From Deltaproteobacteria bacterium (GTDB taxonomy: Bacteria; UBA10199; JACPAL01; JAHFST01), in contig JAHFST010000001.1 of assembly GCA_023265625.1 (NCBI GenBank), forward strand, positions 161,265 to 225,264: a DNA stretch of 64,000 nt, read 5' to 3'. The notes below the pieces were generated by a model, which saw only the letters and a list, made by a program, of their open reading frames with translations, did not search any database and was not told where the DNA came from. Shown here piece after piece: positions 25,271-32,518 of the stretch; within the stretch, counting starts at the first letter, position 1; every line of letters starts with the position of its first letter. A program made the translations under genes and the position numbers.

Positions 25271-27967
25271 ATGACGGATGATACTTCAGAGAACGAACTC
25301 CCCAAGGTCTACGAGCCCAAAGAGGTGGAGCAGAAGTGGTACCAGGAATGGCTCCGGCAGGGGTATTTCCATGCCAGGCTTGAGGGCGATCGTCCGGCCT
25401 TTGCGATTGTGATCCCGCCCCCCAATGTGACCGGGTCGCTCCACATGGGGCATGCCCTGGACAACACCCTGCAAGACATCTTGGTGCGTTACAAGCGGAT
25501 GAAGGGATTCAATGTCTGCTGGATGCCGGGGACCGACCATGCCGGGATTGCCACGCAGAATGTGGTGGAACGCGAGTTGAAGAAGGAGGGGAAGCGTCGC
25601 CAGGATTTGGGCCGCGAGGAATTTATCAAACGGGTCTGGCAATGGAAGGAGCAGCACGGGAGTCACATCATCCATCAATTGAAGCGTTTGGGGGCCTCGT
25701 GTGATTGGGAACGAGAACGTTTTACCATGGATGAGGGCCTCTCCAAGGCCGTGCGCGAGGCCTTTGTCACCCTGCATGAACAGGGGCTCATTTATCGGGA
25801 TTTGTATTTGATCAATTGGTGCCCGCGTTGTCATACCGCGCTGTCTGATCTGGAGGTCGAACATCGGGAGACGGGTGGGAATTTGTGGCATATTCGGTAT
25901 GCGATTGTCCCGGGGGGACCTCTCCCCGCCCCTCTCCTTACAAAGGAGAGGGTGGATCCGCCGCAGGCGGAGCCGGGTGAGGTCATCGTCGCCACCACCC
26001 GCCCCGAGACATTGCTAGGCGACACCGCCGTGGCGGTTCATCCTGATGACGAACGGTACCGATCCCTCATCGGTCAAAAAGTGATCCTGCCTTTTTCCCA
26101 GCGGGAAATTCCCATCATCGCCGATCACCGGGTCGATAAGGAGTTTGGCAGCGGTGTCGTCAAGGTCACGCCCGCCCACGATTTCAACGACTACGCAATG
26201 GGCAACGATCACAAACTCCCGCGGATTAATATCCTTACCGAAGACGCCAAGATCAACGAACAGGGTGGAAAATTTCAGGGATTGGATCGTTACGAGGCCC
26301 GCAAACAGATGGTGGCGGAACTCGAGGCGCTGGGACTCTTAGAAAAGGTGGAGCCCCACAAGATGAGTGTGGGGGAATGTTATCGTTGCAAGACGGTGGT
26401 GGAGCCTTATCTTTCGTTGCAATGGTTTGTGAAGACCAAGCCCTTGGCGGAGCAGGCCCTCCGGGCGGTGCGTGCCGGGGAGACGCGATTTTATCCGGAG
26501 ATGTGGACGCGAAATTTTGCGCAGTGGATGGAAAATATCCAGGATTGGTGCATCTCGCGCCAGATCTGGTGGGGGCATCGGATCCCGGCTTGGTACTGCC
26601 GGCAAGAAAAGACAAATCCCCCATTTTGCCCGCCGATCGTTTCTCGGGAGACTCCGAAGTCTTGTCCCACCTGTGGTGGCACCGATCTGGAGCAGGAGAG
26701 CGATGTCCTCGACACCTGGTTCTCCTCGGCCCTTTGGCCCTTTTCCACCTTTGGTTGGCCGGATCAGACGCCGGAGCTTAAATATTTTTATCCCACCTCC
26801 GTGCTCGTGACCGGGTTTGACATCATCTTTTTCTGGGTGGCGCGGATGATGATGATGGGTCTTAAATTTATGGGAGAGGTGCCGTTTCGGCATGTGCACA
26901 TCCATGCCTTGGTGCGCGACGCCCAAGGGCAAAAGATGAGCAAGTCGAAGGGGAATGTCATTGATCCTTTGACCACGATGGATCAATACGGCACGGACGC
27001 CTTCCGTTTCACCCTCGCCTCCCTGGCGGTTCAGGGGCGGGACATTAAGCTTTCCGATCAGGTGATCGAGGGTTATCGAAACTTTTGCAACAAGGTTTGG
27101 AACGCCTCTCGGTTTGCCTTGATGAACCTGAAGGGACATCGGTCGGGCGGTGTGTTGCCAACGCAGGGTCTGAGTCACTTCGACAAATGGATTGTGACCC
27201 GATTGGGAGAGGCTTCGGCCCAAGTGGAGGCCGGGATCAACGGCTATGACTTCAATCAGGCGGCCCATATCGCCTATCATTTTTTCTGGCATGAGTTCTG
27301 CGATTGGTATTTGGAGTACAGCAAGACCTCGTTGAACCCGGAGGTCCTGGCCTATGTCTTGGATCAGTCGTTACGCATGCTCCATCCCTTTATGCCGTTT
27401 ATCACCGAAGAGGTGTGGCAGAAGTTACAGGCAGCATCGGGCAAAACCATTCAGTTGGCCTCGTATCCGGAAATAACCGAGCGGTTTCCGGAAGAGTCGC
27501 GGCAAATCGATTTGTTGAATCAGGTGATTGCTGAGATCCGCACGGTGCGTGGTGAGAATCTGATCCCCCTGAAGGCGGAGATTGCCCCGATCATTTTTTC
27601 GGAAGATCCGGGGGTGTTAAAGTCCTTGCACGTTTTTCAACTCGAATTGCAACGGATGGTCAAGGCTTCTCAGATAAAATTTGTCAACGCGAAGCCATCG
27701 CCCAAGGGCATGGCCCACACGGTGGCGGGTTCGATTGATGTTTTTATCCCTTTGGCTGGATTGATTGATTTTGCCTCGGAACAGAAACGCTTGGCCAAGG
27801 AGATTGAAAAGTTGATCGCTGATATTGCACGAGTCGAGGTAAAACTTGCCAAACCCGATTTTGCCAATCACGCCCCAGCCGAGGTAGTTCAAGAAGAACG
27901 GGTGCGTCTCACCCAGTTTGTGCAAAAAAAAACGAAGTTGGAAGAAACTCTGCGCAATATTGAGTAA
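25271..27967 (+). CDS. valS: Valyl-tRNA synthetase
   Basis: 898 residues from the ATG at 25271, giving the usual N-terminus (LPKVYEPKEVEQKWYQEW); longer readings overlap the divergent gene. PPNVTGSLHMGH (50-61) is the HIGH motif and KMSKSKGN (about 555) the KMSKS loop. The editing domain has VATTRPETLLGDTAVAVHP, the C-terminal coiled coil starts at LAGLIDFASEQKRLAKEIEK. The enzyme charges tRNA-Val and edits Thr-tRNA. At residues about 216-238, just before the editing-site ATTRPET strand, a segment containing PLPAPLLTKERVDPPQAEPG is encoded by a 68-bp palindromic element. Standard ValS has only a short loop here. Confidence 0.96.
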   Translation: MTDDTSENELPKVYEPKEVEQKWYQEWLRQGYFHARLEGDRPAFAIVIPPPNVTGSLHMGHALDNTLQDILVRYKRMKGFNVCWMPGTDHAGIATQNVVERELKKEGKRRQDLGREEFIKRVWQWKEQHGSHIIHQLKRLGASCDWERERFTMDEGLSKAVREAFVTLHEQGLIYRDLYLINWCPRCHTALSDLEVEHRETGGNLWHIRYAIVPGGPLPAPLLTKERVDPPQAEPGEVIVATTRPETLLGDTAVAVHPDDERYRSLIGQKVILPFSQREIPIIADHRVDKEFGSGVVKVTPAHDFNDYAMGNDHKLPRINILTEDAKINEQGGKFQGLDRYEARKQMVAELEALGLLEKVEPHKMSVGECYRCKTVVEPYLSLQWFVKTKPLAEQALRAVRAGETRFYPEMWTRNFAQWMENIQDWCISRQIWWGHRIPAWYCRQEKTNPPFCPPIVSRETPKSCPTCGGTDLEQESDVLDTWFSSALWPFSTFGWPDQTPELKYFYPTSVLVTGFDIIFFWVARMMMMGLKFMGEVPFRHVHIHALVRDAQGQKMSKSKGNVIDPLTTMDQYGTDAFRFTLASLAVQGRDIKLSDQVIEGYRNFCNKVWNASRFALMNLKGHRSGGVLPTQGLSHFDKWIVTRLGEASAQVEAGINGYDFNQAAHIAYHFFWHEFCDWYLEYSKTSLNPEVLAYVLDQSLRMLHPFMPFITEEVWQKLQAASGKTIQLASYPEITERFPEESRQIDLLNQVIAEIRTVRGENLIPLKAEIAPIIFSEDPGVLKSLHVFQLELQRMVKASQIKFVNAKPSPKGMAHTVAGSIDVFIPLAGLIDFASEQKRLAKEIEKLIADIARVEVKLAKPDFANHAPAEVVQEERVRLTQFVQKKTKLEETLRNIE
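25917..25984. repeat. 68-bp palindromic element inside valS (family B)
   Basis: Outer ends GACCTC (25917-25922) and GAGGTC (25979-25984) are inverted. The core is the perfect stem CCCTCTCCTT / AAGGAGAGGG with a three-base loop (25930-25952). A second small stem, CCGCC / GGCGG, lies at about 25958-25970. It is read in frame as PAPLLTKERV and flanks. The same core and the same frame recur in the CusB-like gene. Confidence 0.85.
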
Positions 27968-27970
27968 AAA

Positions 27971-28002
27971 AACCCCCTTGGTCGCTCAGGACCAAGGGGG
28001 TT
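27971..28002 (-). terminator. Intrinsic terminator, best on minus strand
   Basis: A perfect 13-bp stem, AACCCCCTTGGTC / GACCAAGGGGGTT, with a six-base loop. On the minus strand it is followed by a run of T, so it should end the lipoprotein transcript coming from 28024. On the plus strand the stem directly follows valS and a weaker T-run lies about ten bases on, so it may act both ways. Confidence 0.85.
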
Positions 28003-28023
28003 GGCAAATCTTTTATGACAGTC

Positions 28024-29265
28024 TTATAGTCCGCCGGTGGCGTTCCAGCAATCGATCCAAGAATGTGACTCATTCAAGGATTCACAGGCGGTGTTGAGGT
28101 TCTGCTGGTTGACGGCTAGCTCCGCAATTTCTGTTCCCAGGCAGTTGTAAATCTCGCTGCCGCTAAAAGCAATGCTTGGGGCGCTGGAAGAGGCGGATGG
28201 CAATGTGGCACTTGACACGGCGGTGATGTAGCTGGCTGCGGCCGTTGAATCGACGACCCGCGTATCGCCGTTCCATCCCTCGGTACCGGAGTCGCTCCAG
28301 GTGCCGGAATCGCCACTGCAATTGGAAGTTCCCGAAAAGGAACCTTTGACGGCGCCATCTCCCAAGGCAAGCAAGGCAATATCATAGTTCTCCGTGGAAG
28401 CGTTGCCATCCAAGAGCTGGGCCTCGGCGGCCACGATGTTGGAATAGCTCCCCGTGCAGCTTGATTGGCTGTCGGTAAAGCTCCCCGCGTTGTATCCGGT
28501 CAAGGAAATGTTGTCGGTGGTCTGTTCCAGCGTGGAAGATCCCCAGAAGTTGTTGCCGCTGGAACCCCCAGAGAATGATTCCGTCAGGACTTTAGTGCCA
28601 GTGAAGTTGCCATCACTGTTGACGGTTCCTGTTACGCTGAATTCATGGCTGCCATGCCCCGACTCAATGCTCTTTTCTGACATGGTAAAGGTATTGTTAC
28701 TGATGGTCTGGTTGAGGTAAAATTCTTGGGATCCTGAACGGCAGGCGAACATCTCAAATTGAGTGATATTCCCGGAGCTGTCCTTTACCACTTTGAATTT
28801 GACATGATCTGGCGCTTCACCTGCGGAATCGGCGAGGCCGAAAATGTGATAGTCGCCGTCATAGATATCGACGCCGCTGATGGTGTTAGCTGTGGCTATT
28901 TCTGCGACATAGCATTGGATGAGATCTCCCTCGATTGCCGAGGCGATGTTCCGTTTGGTCTGGTTGAACATCTCACAGGCGGCAAGACTGCTACTTGAAG
29001 TGAAACTACTTTCTGTCGTGGTGCCCAAGATCATGCCAACAGTGGCCGCCGCTTTGGTCGTTAAGGCCGAAAGGCTTCCCGATGTTGCATCTACCACCGG
29101 GCTTGTGGCATTAGGGAGACCATCCAAGGTGGTTAACGCCGACGTGGTTGTCGTTGTTGTGGTACTCGCAGTGCCACTACAGCCGGCAAATGGTATGATT
29201 ATAAAGACAGTGAACAGTGCACCTACGACCCTTCCCACATTTTGTAATATTTTTCTGACATGCAT
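28024..29265 (-). CDS. Hypothetical lipoprotein
   Basis: 413 residues. A hydrophobic segment ending FAGC is a lipobox, so the mature protein starts at Cys29 or close to it. A Thr-rich linker follows and then an unrecognised domain with paired Cys, acidic and Ser/Gly-rich loops (DIYDGDYHIFGLADS, FEMFACRSGSQEF, CSGDSGTWSDSG). Composition fits an outer-membrane or periplasmic lipoprotein. GGGGG precedes the ATG, a clear promoter lies at 29312-29339, and a strong terminator follows, so it is a single-gene unit. I cannot assign a function. Confidence 0.75.
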   Translation of the reverse strand: MHVRKILQNVGRVVGALFTVFIIIPFAGCSGTASTTTTTTTSALTTLDGLPNATSPVVDATSGSLSALTTKAAATVGMILGTTTESSFTSSSSLAACEMFNQTKRNIASAIEGDLIQCYVAEIATANTISGVDIYDGDYHIFGLADSAGEAPDHVKFKVVKDSSGNITQFEMFACRSGSQEFYLNQTISNNTFTMSEKSIESGHGSHEFSVTGTVNSDGNFTGTKVLTESFSGGSSGNNFWGSSTLEQTTDNISLTGYNAGSFTDSQSSCTGSYSNIVAAEAQLLDGNASTENYDIALLALGDGAVKGSFSGTSNCSGDSGTWSDSGTEGWNGDTRVVDSTAAASYITAVSSATLPSASSSAPSIAFSGSEIYNCLGTEIAELAVNQQNLNTACESLNESHSWIDCWNATGGL

Positions 29266-29311
29266 GGCTTTAACCCCCTGATTTTAATGGTTAATTATAT
29301 TAAGAGAATTG

Positions 29312-29339
29312 ATTATACCCAATTAAAATAAAAGATCAA
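29312..29339 (-). promoter_or_regulatory. Sigma-70-type promoter of the lipoprotein gene
   Basis: On the minus strand TTGATC (29339-29334) and a consensus TATAAT (29317-29312) are 16 bases apart, in a very AT-rich gap. The start point would be near 29305, about 40 bases before the ATG at 29265, leaving room for the GGGGG ribosome-binding site. Confidence 0.65.
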
Positions 29340-29369
29340 AAAATATTTATCTGGAGTATAGTCTTATTG

Positions 29370-29723
29370 ATGAGGCGTCAGATTTTAAGTCCAACATTAC
29401 TGTTCCTGATCTTGCAAATTCCCATTTCAGTCGTGTTTGGTGAACAAAAACAGTCCAGGCAAACTTGCCCCCTGGATGCCGCTAACAAAGAGTTGCATGC
29501 GAAGGTGCAAACCGAGAATCCGTTCTCTGGTAATATTCCGATGCCGCTTTTGGATACCCATATGAGCTTTGGTTTTCTGGTTCCCCAAAAGATTCCCATG
29601 GATTTTGGTAAATTGAAAACCTGGGGGTATCAACCTCAGGTCCAGAAATCCAGCCCGAACTTGGAGACCAGATGTCATCCCGAGTCGCATTTTTATTTAT
29701 TCCAAGGGTCCATTCCTTTTTAA
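29370..29723 (+). CDS. Small secreted hypothetical protein
   Basis: 117 residues from the ATG at 29370, three bases after a TTG. GGAG lies about a dozen bases upstream. Residues 2-24 (ending VVFGE) are a signal peptide. The mature part has two Cys and many Pro, and includes PFSGNIPMPLLDTHMSFGFLV. No family is recognised. It is the first gene of the plus-strand metal island and is followed by another small secreted protein 35 bases on. Confidence 0.6.
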   Translation: MRRQILSPTLLFLILQIPISVVFGEQKQSRQTCPLDAANKELHAKVQTENPFSGNIPMPLLDTHMSFGFLVPQKIPMDFGKLKTWGYQPQVQKSSPNLETRCHPESHFYLFQGSIPF

Positions 29724-29757
29724 GGGGTTTGACACTGGAGCAGGGAGTTGCTATCTT

Positions 29758-30087
29758 ATGAGTATGTTGAAGGTTTTTCTCCTTTTGGCGGCGCTGGTGA
29801 ATGTGAGCAACCTTTGGGCGGTTGTCCCAACGACTCAGTCGCGTCCTGTTTGCTGTGCGGGTGATTGCCAGAGTCAGAGGCCTTGTTGTGAAATCAAGTC
29901 AGATCATTCTGTACCCAGTCCGATTCCCTCCGCTTCATTCCGAGTCAGTCCGGTGTTTTTTGCCTTGCTGGTATCTCAGCCCATTTCAGCAGGGGCCTTG
30001 GTGGCCCTGCCGCAGGAAGATTTTTCAGCCGTACCCGCCTGGCATGCCCCGCCATTTTTTATTGTTCATGGTTCTTTACTGATCTAA
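29758..30087 (+). CDS. Small Cys-rich exported protein near metal efflux genes
   Basis: 109 residues; an ATG two codons in is an alternative start. LKVFLLLAALVNVSNLWA is a signal peptide. The mature N-terminus packs Cys pairs: RPVCCAGDCQSQRPCCEI. The tail WHAPPFFIVHGSLLI is of a kind found on short proteins just before Cus/Czc-type RND operons. It has the same plan as the Cys-rich protein at 42481-42876. A periplasmic metal sensor, buffer or chaperone is a fair guess, not shown. Confidence 0.65.
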   Translation: MSMLKVFLLLAALVNVSNLWAVVPTTQSRPVCCAGDCQSQRPCCEIKSDHSVPSPIPSASFRVSPVFFALLVSQPISAGALVALPQEDFSAVPAWHAPPFFIVHGSLLI

Positions 30088-30106
30088 GTCATTCCCATTC
30101 ATCTTC

Positions 30107-30178
30107 GTAGGGGCGAACCTTGTGTTCGCCCGTTTGTATGCGTCCACCGGACAGGGCGATCACAAGGATCGCCCCTAC
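30107..30178. repeat. 72-bp composite palindromic element (family C)
   Basis: The ends GTAGGGGCGA and TCGCCCCTAC are a perfect 10-bp inverted repeat. Two inner hairpins (GGGCGAACCTTGTGTTCGCCC type and GGGCGATCACAAGGATCGCCC type, each near 21 bases) are set head to head around a 22-base centre. It lies between the small Cys-rich gene and the outer-membrane efflux gene. Longer in-frame readings of the efflux gene start within it. Confidence 0.85.
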
Positions 30179-30205
30179 GGCATGCGGTTCATGATGAGGT
30201 ATGGG

Positions 30206-31444
30206 ATGAAAATTAAAAATTATGTCCTGATTTTACTGAGCATTTTTTCACCAGGGTTCTTGGCGGCTGGCGAGCCGGTCCTCAGCTTGGATCAGGCGAT
30301 CTCCGAGGTGCTGGCCTCCAATCCCGATGTGCACGCGGCGGGTTATCGCACTGATGCGGCTCGGGCTCGGATCTCCCAGGCCAAGGGTTTGGAAGATCCA
30401 ATGGTGGGGGTGATGTTTGACGATGTGCCCCGGGATACGGCCAATCTCAAAAAATCCGAAGAGATTGATTATCGCGTGGAACAGAAATTTCCCTTCCCAG
30501 GCAAGCGTCATGTGCGCGGCAAGGTGGCCCGTTTGGATGCGGAGTCGGTTGCGGAGACATCGCGCGGACAGGTGCGCGATGTCTTGCTTGACCTGAAAAA
30601 AACCTACTATGAGGTATATCGGATTGATCGTTCGCTAGAAGTCAATCGAGAGAACCAAGGCCTGCTGCAGCAACTCTCGGGTTCGACGGAAACGGCCTAT
30701 GCCACCGGACAGACCAACGCAGAGGCGGCCCTCAAGGCCCGTGTCGAACTTTCCAAGATCAAAAATGACGCACTCTTGTTGCAACAGCAACGAACCACTC
30801 ATTTGGCCCACCTCAAGGCCCTGCTGGGACGGTCGACTCATGAGGATGTTCGACTTCCCAGCAAACTGAATTGGCCTCGGTTGTCGCAGAGTCTGGCGGA
30901 GGTGGTGGTGTTAGCACAGGAACATCGCCCGGAATTAACCGCCATCCGGAGTCGGGCCCAACGCGATCAGGCGAGCCTGACGGTGGCCCGGCAAGGATTG
31001 ATCCCCGATTTTTCCCTGGGCTTTCAATATGGCCAAAGGCCGATGAGTAAAGATACCTGGTCGGGGACGGCCATGATGAATCTTCCCATCCCGCTTTGGG
31101 GCAAACATCGCGGTGAGATTCGCGAGGCTAAGGCCATGCTCCACGCGACCGAGTCGGAGCGCCAATCGATGGAGGTTCATACCCATCATGAGATTGAACA
31201 GGCCTACAGCGCCGTGAAGACGGCGGAGCAGGTCGTGAACTCTTATCAAAAGGACTTGTTACCGCAGGTGCGGGCGAATTTGGCGGCGGCCCGACTGGCC
31301 TATGGGTCCAAACAGGCCGATTTTTTAACCTTGCTGGATGCGGCCCGGAGTTATCGGGATCTGCATCGGGATTTTTATGAACAACAGGCCCAGTTGGGCA
31401 TCTCGTTTGCCGAATTGGAGCGACTGGTGGGGAGGGATTTATGA
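30206..31444 (+). CDS. TolC/CusC-type outer-membrane efflux protein
   Basis: 412 residues from the ATG at 30206, with GAGGTATGGG just before. MKIKNYVLILLSIFSPGFLA is a signal peptide. LSLDQAISEVLASNPDVHAA and the later KTAEQVVNSYQKDLLPQ, then LLDAARSYRDLHRDFYE, are the duplicated helical repeats of the outer-membrane factor fold. It would form the outer-membrane duct of a metal-exporting RND pump with the next two genes; its stop overlaps the adaptor start as ATGA. Earlier ATGs would read through a palindromic repeat and spoil the signal peptide. Confidence 0.86.
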   Translation: MKIKNYVLILLSIFSPGFLAAGEPVLSLDQAISEVLASNPDVHAAGYRTDAARARISQAKGLEDPMVGVMFDDVPRDTANLKKSEEIDYRVEQKFPFPGKRHVRGKVARLDAESVAETSRGQVRDVLLDLKKTYYEVYRIDRSLEVNRENQGLLQQLSGSTETAYATGQTNAEAALKARVELSKIKNDALLLQQQRTTHLAHLKALLGRSTHEDVRLPSKLNWPRLSQSLAEVVVLAQEHRPELTAIRSRAQRDQASLTVARQGLIPDFSLGFQYGQRPMSKDTWSGTAMMNLPIPLWGKHRGEIREAKAMLHATESERQSMEVHTHHEIEQAYSAVKTAEQVVNSYQKDLLPQVRANLAAARLAYGSKQADFLTLLDAARSYRDLHRDFYEQQAQLGISFAELERLVGRDL

Positions 31445-32508
31445 CAAGACGAAACGTGGGGATCGTGGGGTTGGTGATCATTGGTTTGGGTTTGTTGTGG
31501 GTGGGGTATCGAGAGGTCAGAAGTAAGAAGTTAGATGGGATGGAGACTAAAGACGAGGCGAAGATCAGTTACTACACCTGTCCCATGCATCACCAGATCC
31601 ATGCGGATCATCCGGGTGAATGTCCCATATGTCAGATGAAGTTGGTCCCGGTTTATGAGTCGCCCCCTCTCCTTGATAAGGAGAGGGCTGGGGAGAGGTC
31701 AGTCATTATCTCCCCGGAACGGCAGCAACTGATTGGCGTCAAGACGGAAACGGCCCAGAAGAAGCAGGTGACCAAGGAAATCAGAACGGTGGGGCGCATT
31801 GCCTTTGATCCTGAGTTGGCGATTGCGCAACGAGAGTTTGTAGAAATTGCCAAAGATGTCCCGGCCCTCAAGTCAGCGGCGATGTCACGACTGCGTCTGC
31901 TGGGTATGGGTGCGGAGGAGATTCGTGCCCTCGCAAAAAAGGGTCGGGTGGCGGACAATCTCTATCTCCCCGAGGCTGGAGAGCCGGTCTGGATCTATGC
32001 GACCCTTTATCCAGGAGAGATGGATCTGGTGCAACCCGGAATGTCCGCAGAAATTTCTCTTCCCTCAGGTTCGCACCCATGGACTGGGACAGTGCGCGGG
32101 ATCGATCCCGTGGTTGATCCGGTGACGCGATCGGTGCGGGCCCGGATCGAGGTTCCCAAGTTGGGCGGCGTATTGCGGCCTGACACCTACGTAAACGTTT
32201 TCTTAAAAGTGGATCTCGGTGAAGCCTTGACCATCCCGAAGTCGGCCTTGATCGATACCGGCGAACGCAAGATTGCCTATGTGGCGCAGGCGGGCGGGTA
32301 TTTTGCGCAGCGTGAGATTAAGATGGGTGCGGAGGCTGGAGAGGACGTGGTGATCCTCGATGGGATTCAAGAAGGTGAACCGGTGGTGACCAACGCGGCC
32401 TTTTTGGTGGATTCTGAATCGCGCCTCAAGGCCGCCGCCGATGCGCCCTCCGCCCCGAGTTGCCCCGAGGGACAGAAGTGGGATGTGGGTATGGCGATGT
32501 GCATGTAG
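31441..32508 (+). CDS. CusB-type periplasmic adaptor of metal RND pump
   Basis: 355 residues. The N-terminal membrane anchor (GIVGLVIIGLGLLWVGY) is followed by a heavy-metal-binding domain: YYTCPMHHQIHADHPGECPI with CQMKLVPVYE, giving two Cys pairs and several Met/His. VIISPERQQLIGVKT and the later barrel PVWIYATLYPGEMDLVQPG, then RVRIEV-type core and TYVNVFLKVD, mark the membrane-fusion family. The C-terminal CPEGQKWDVGMAMCM could add a metal site. It links the inner-membrane CusA to the outer-membrane factor and hands copper or silver over. Between VPVYES and VIISPER, about 14 residues (PPLLDKERAGERS) come from a palindromic element. Confidence 0.88.
   Translation: MTRRNVGIVGLVIIGLGLLWVGYREVRSKKLDGMETKDEAKISYYTCPMHHQIHADHPGECPICQMKLVPVYESPPLLDKERAGERSVIISPERQQLIGVKTETAQKKQVTKEIRTVGRIAFDPELAIAQREFVEIAKDVPALKSAAMSRLRLLGMGAEEIRALAKKGRVADNLYLPEAGEPVWIYATLYPGEMDLVQPGMSAEISLPSGSHPWTGTVRGIDPVVDPVTRSVRARIEVPKLGGVLRPDTYVNVFLKVDLGEALTIPKSALIDTGERKIAYVAQAGGYFAQREIKMGAEAGEDVVILDGIQEGEPVVTNAAFLVDSESRLKAAADAPSAPSCPEGQKWDVGMAMCM
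31665..31687. repeat. Palindromic element inside the CusB-type gene (family B)
   Basis: A perfect stem CCCTCTCCTT / AAGGAGAGGG with loop GAT. The arms are identical to those in valS and are read in the same frame (PLL-x-KER). Flanking sequence GGGGAGAGGTC to about 31700 resembles the outer arm of the valS element. Confidence 0.88.
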
Positions 32509-32518
32509 AAAGGGTCGT

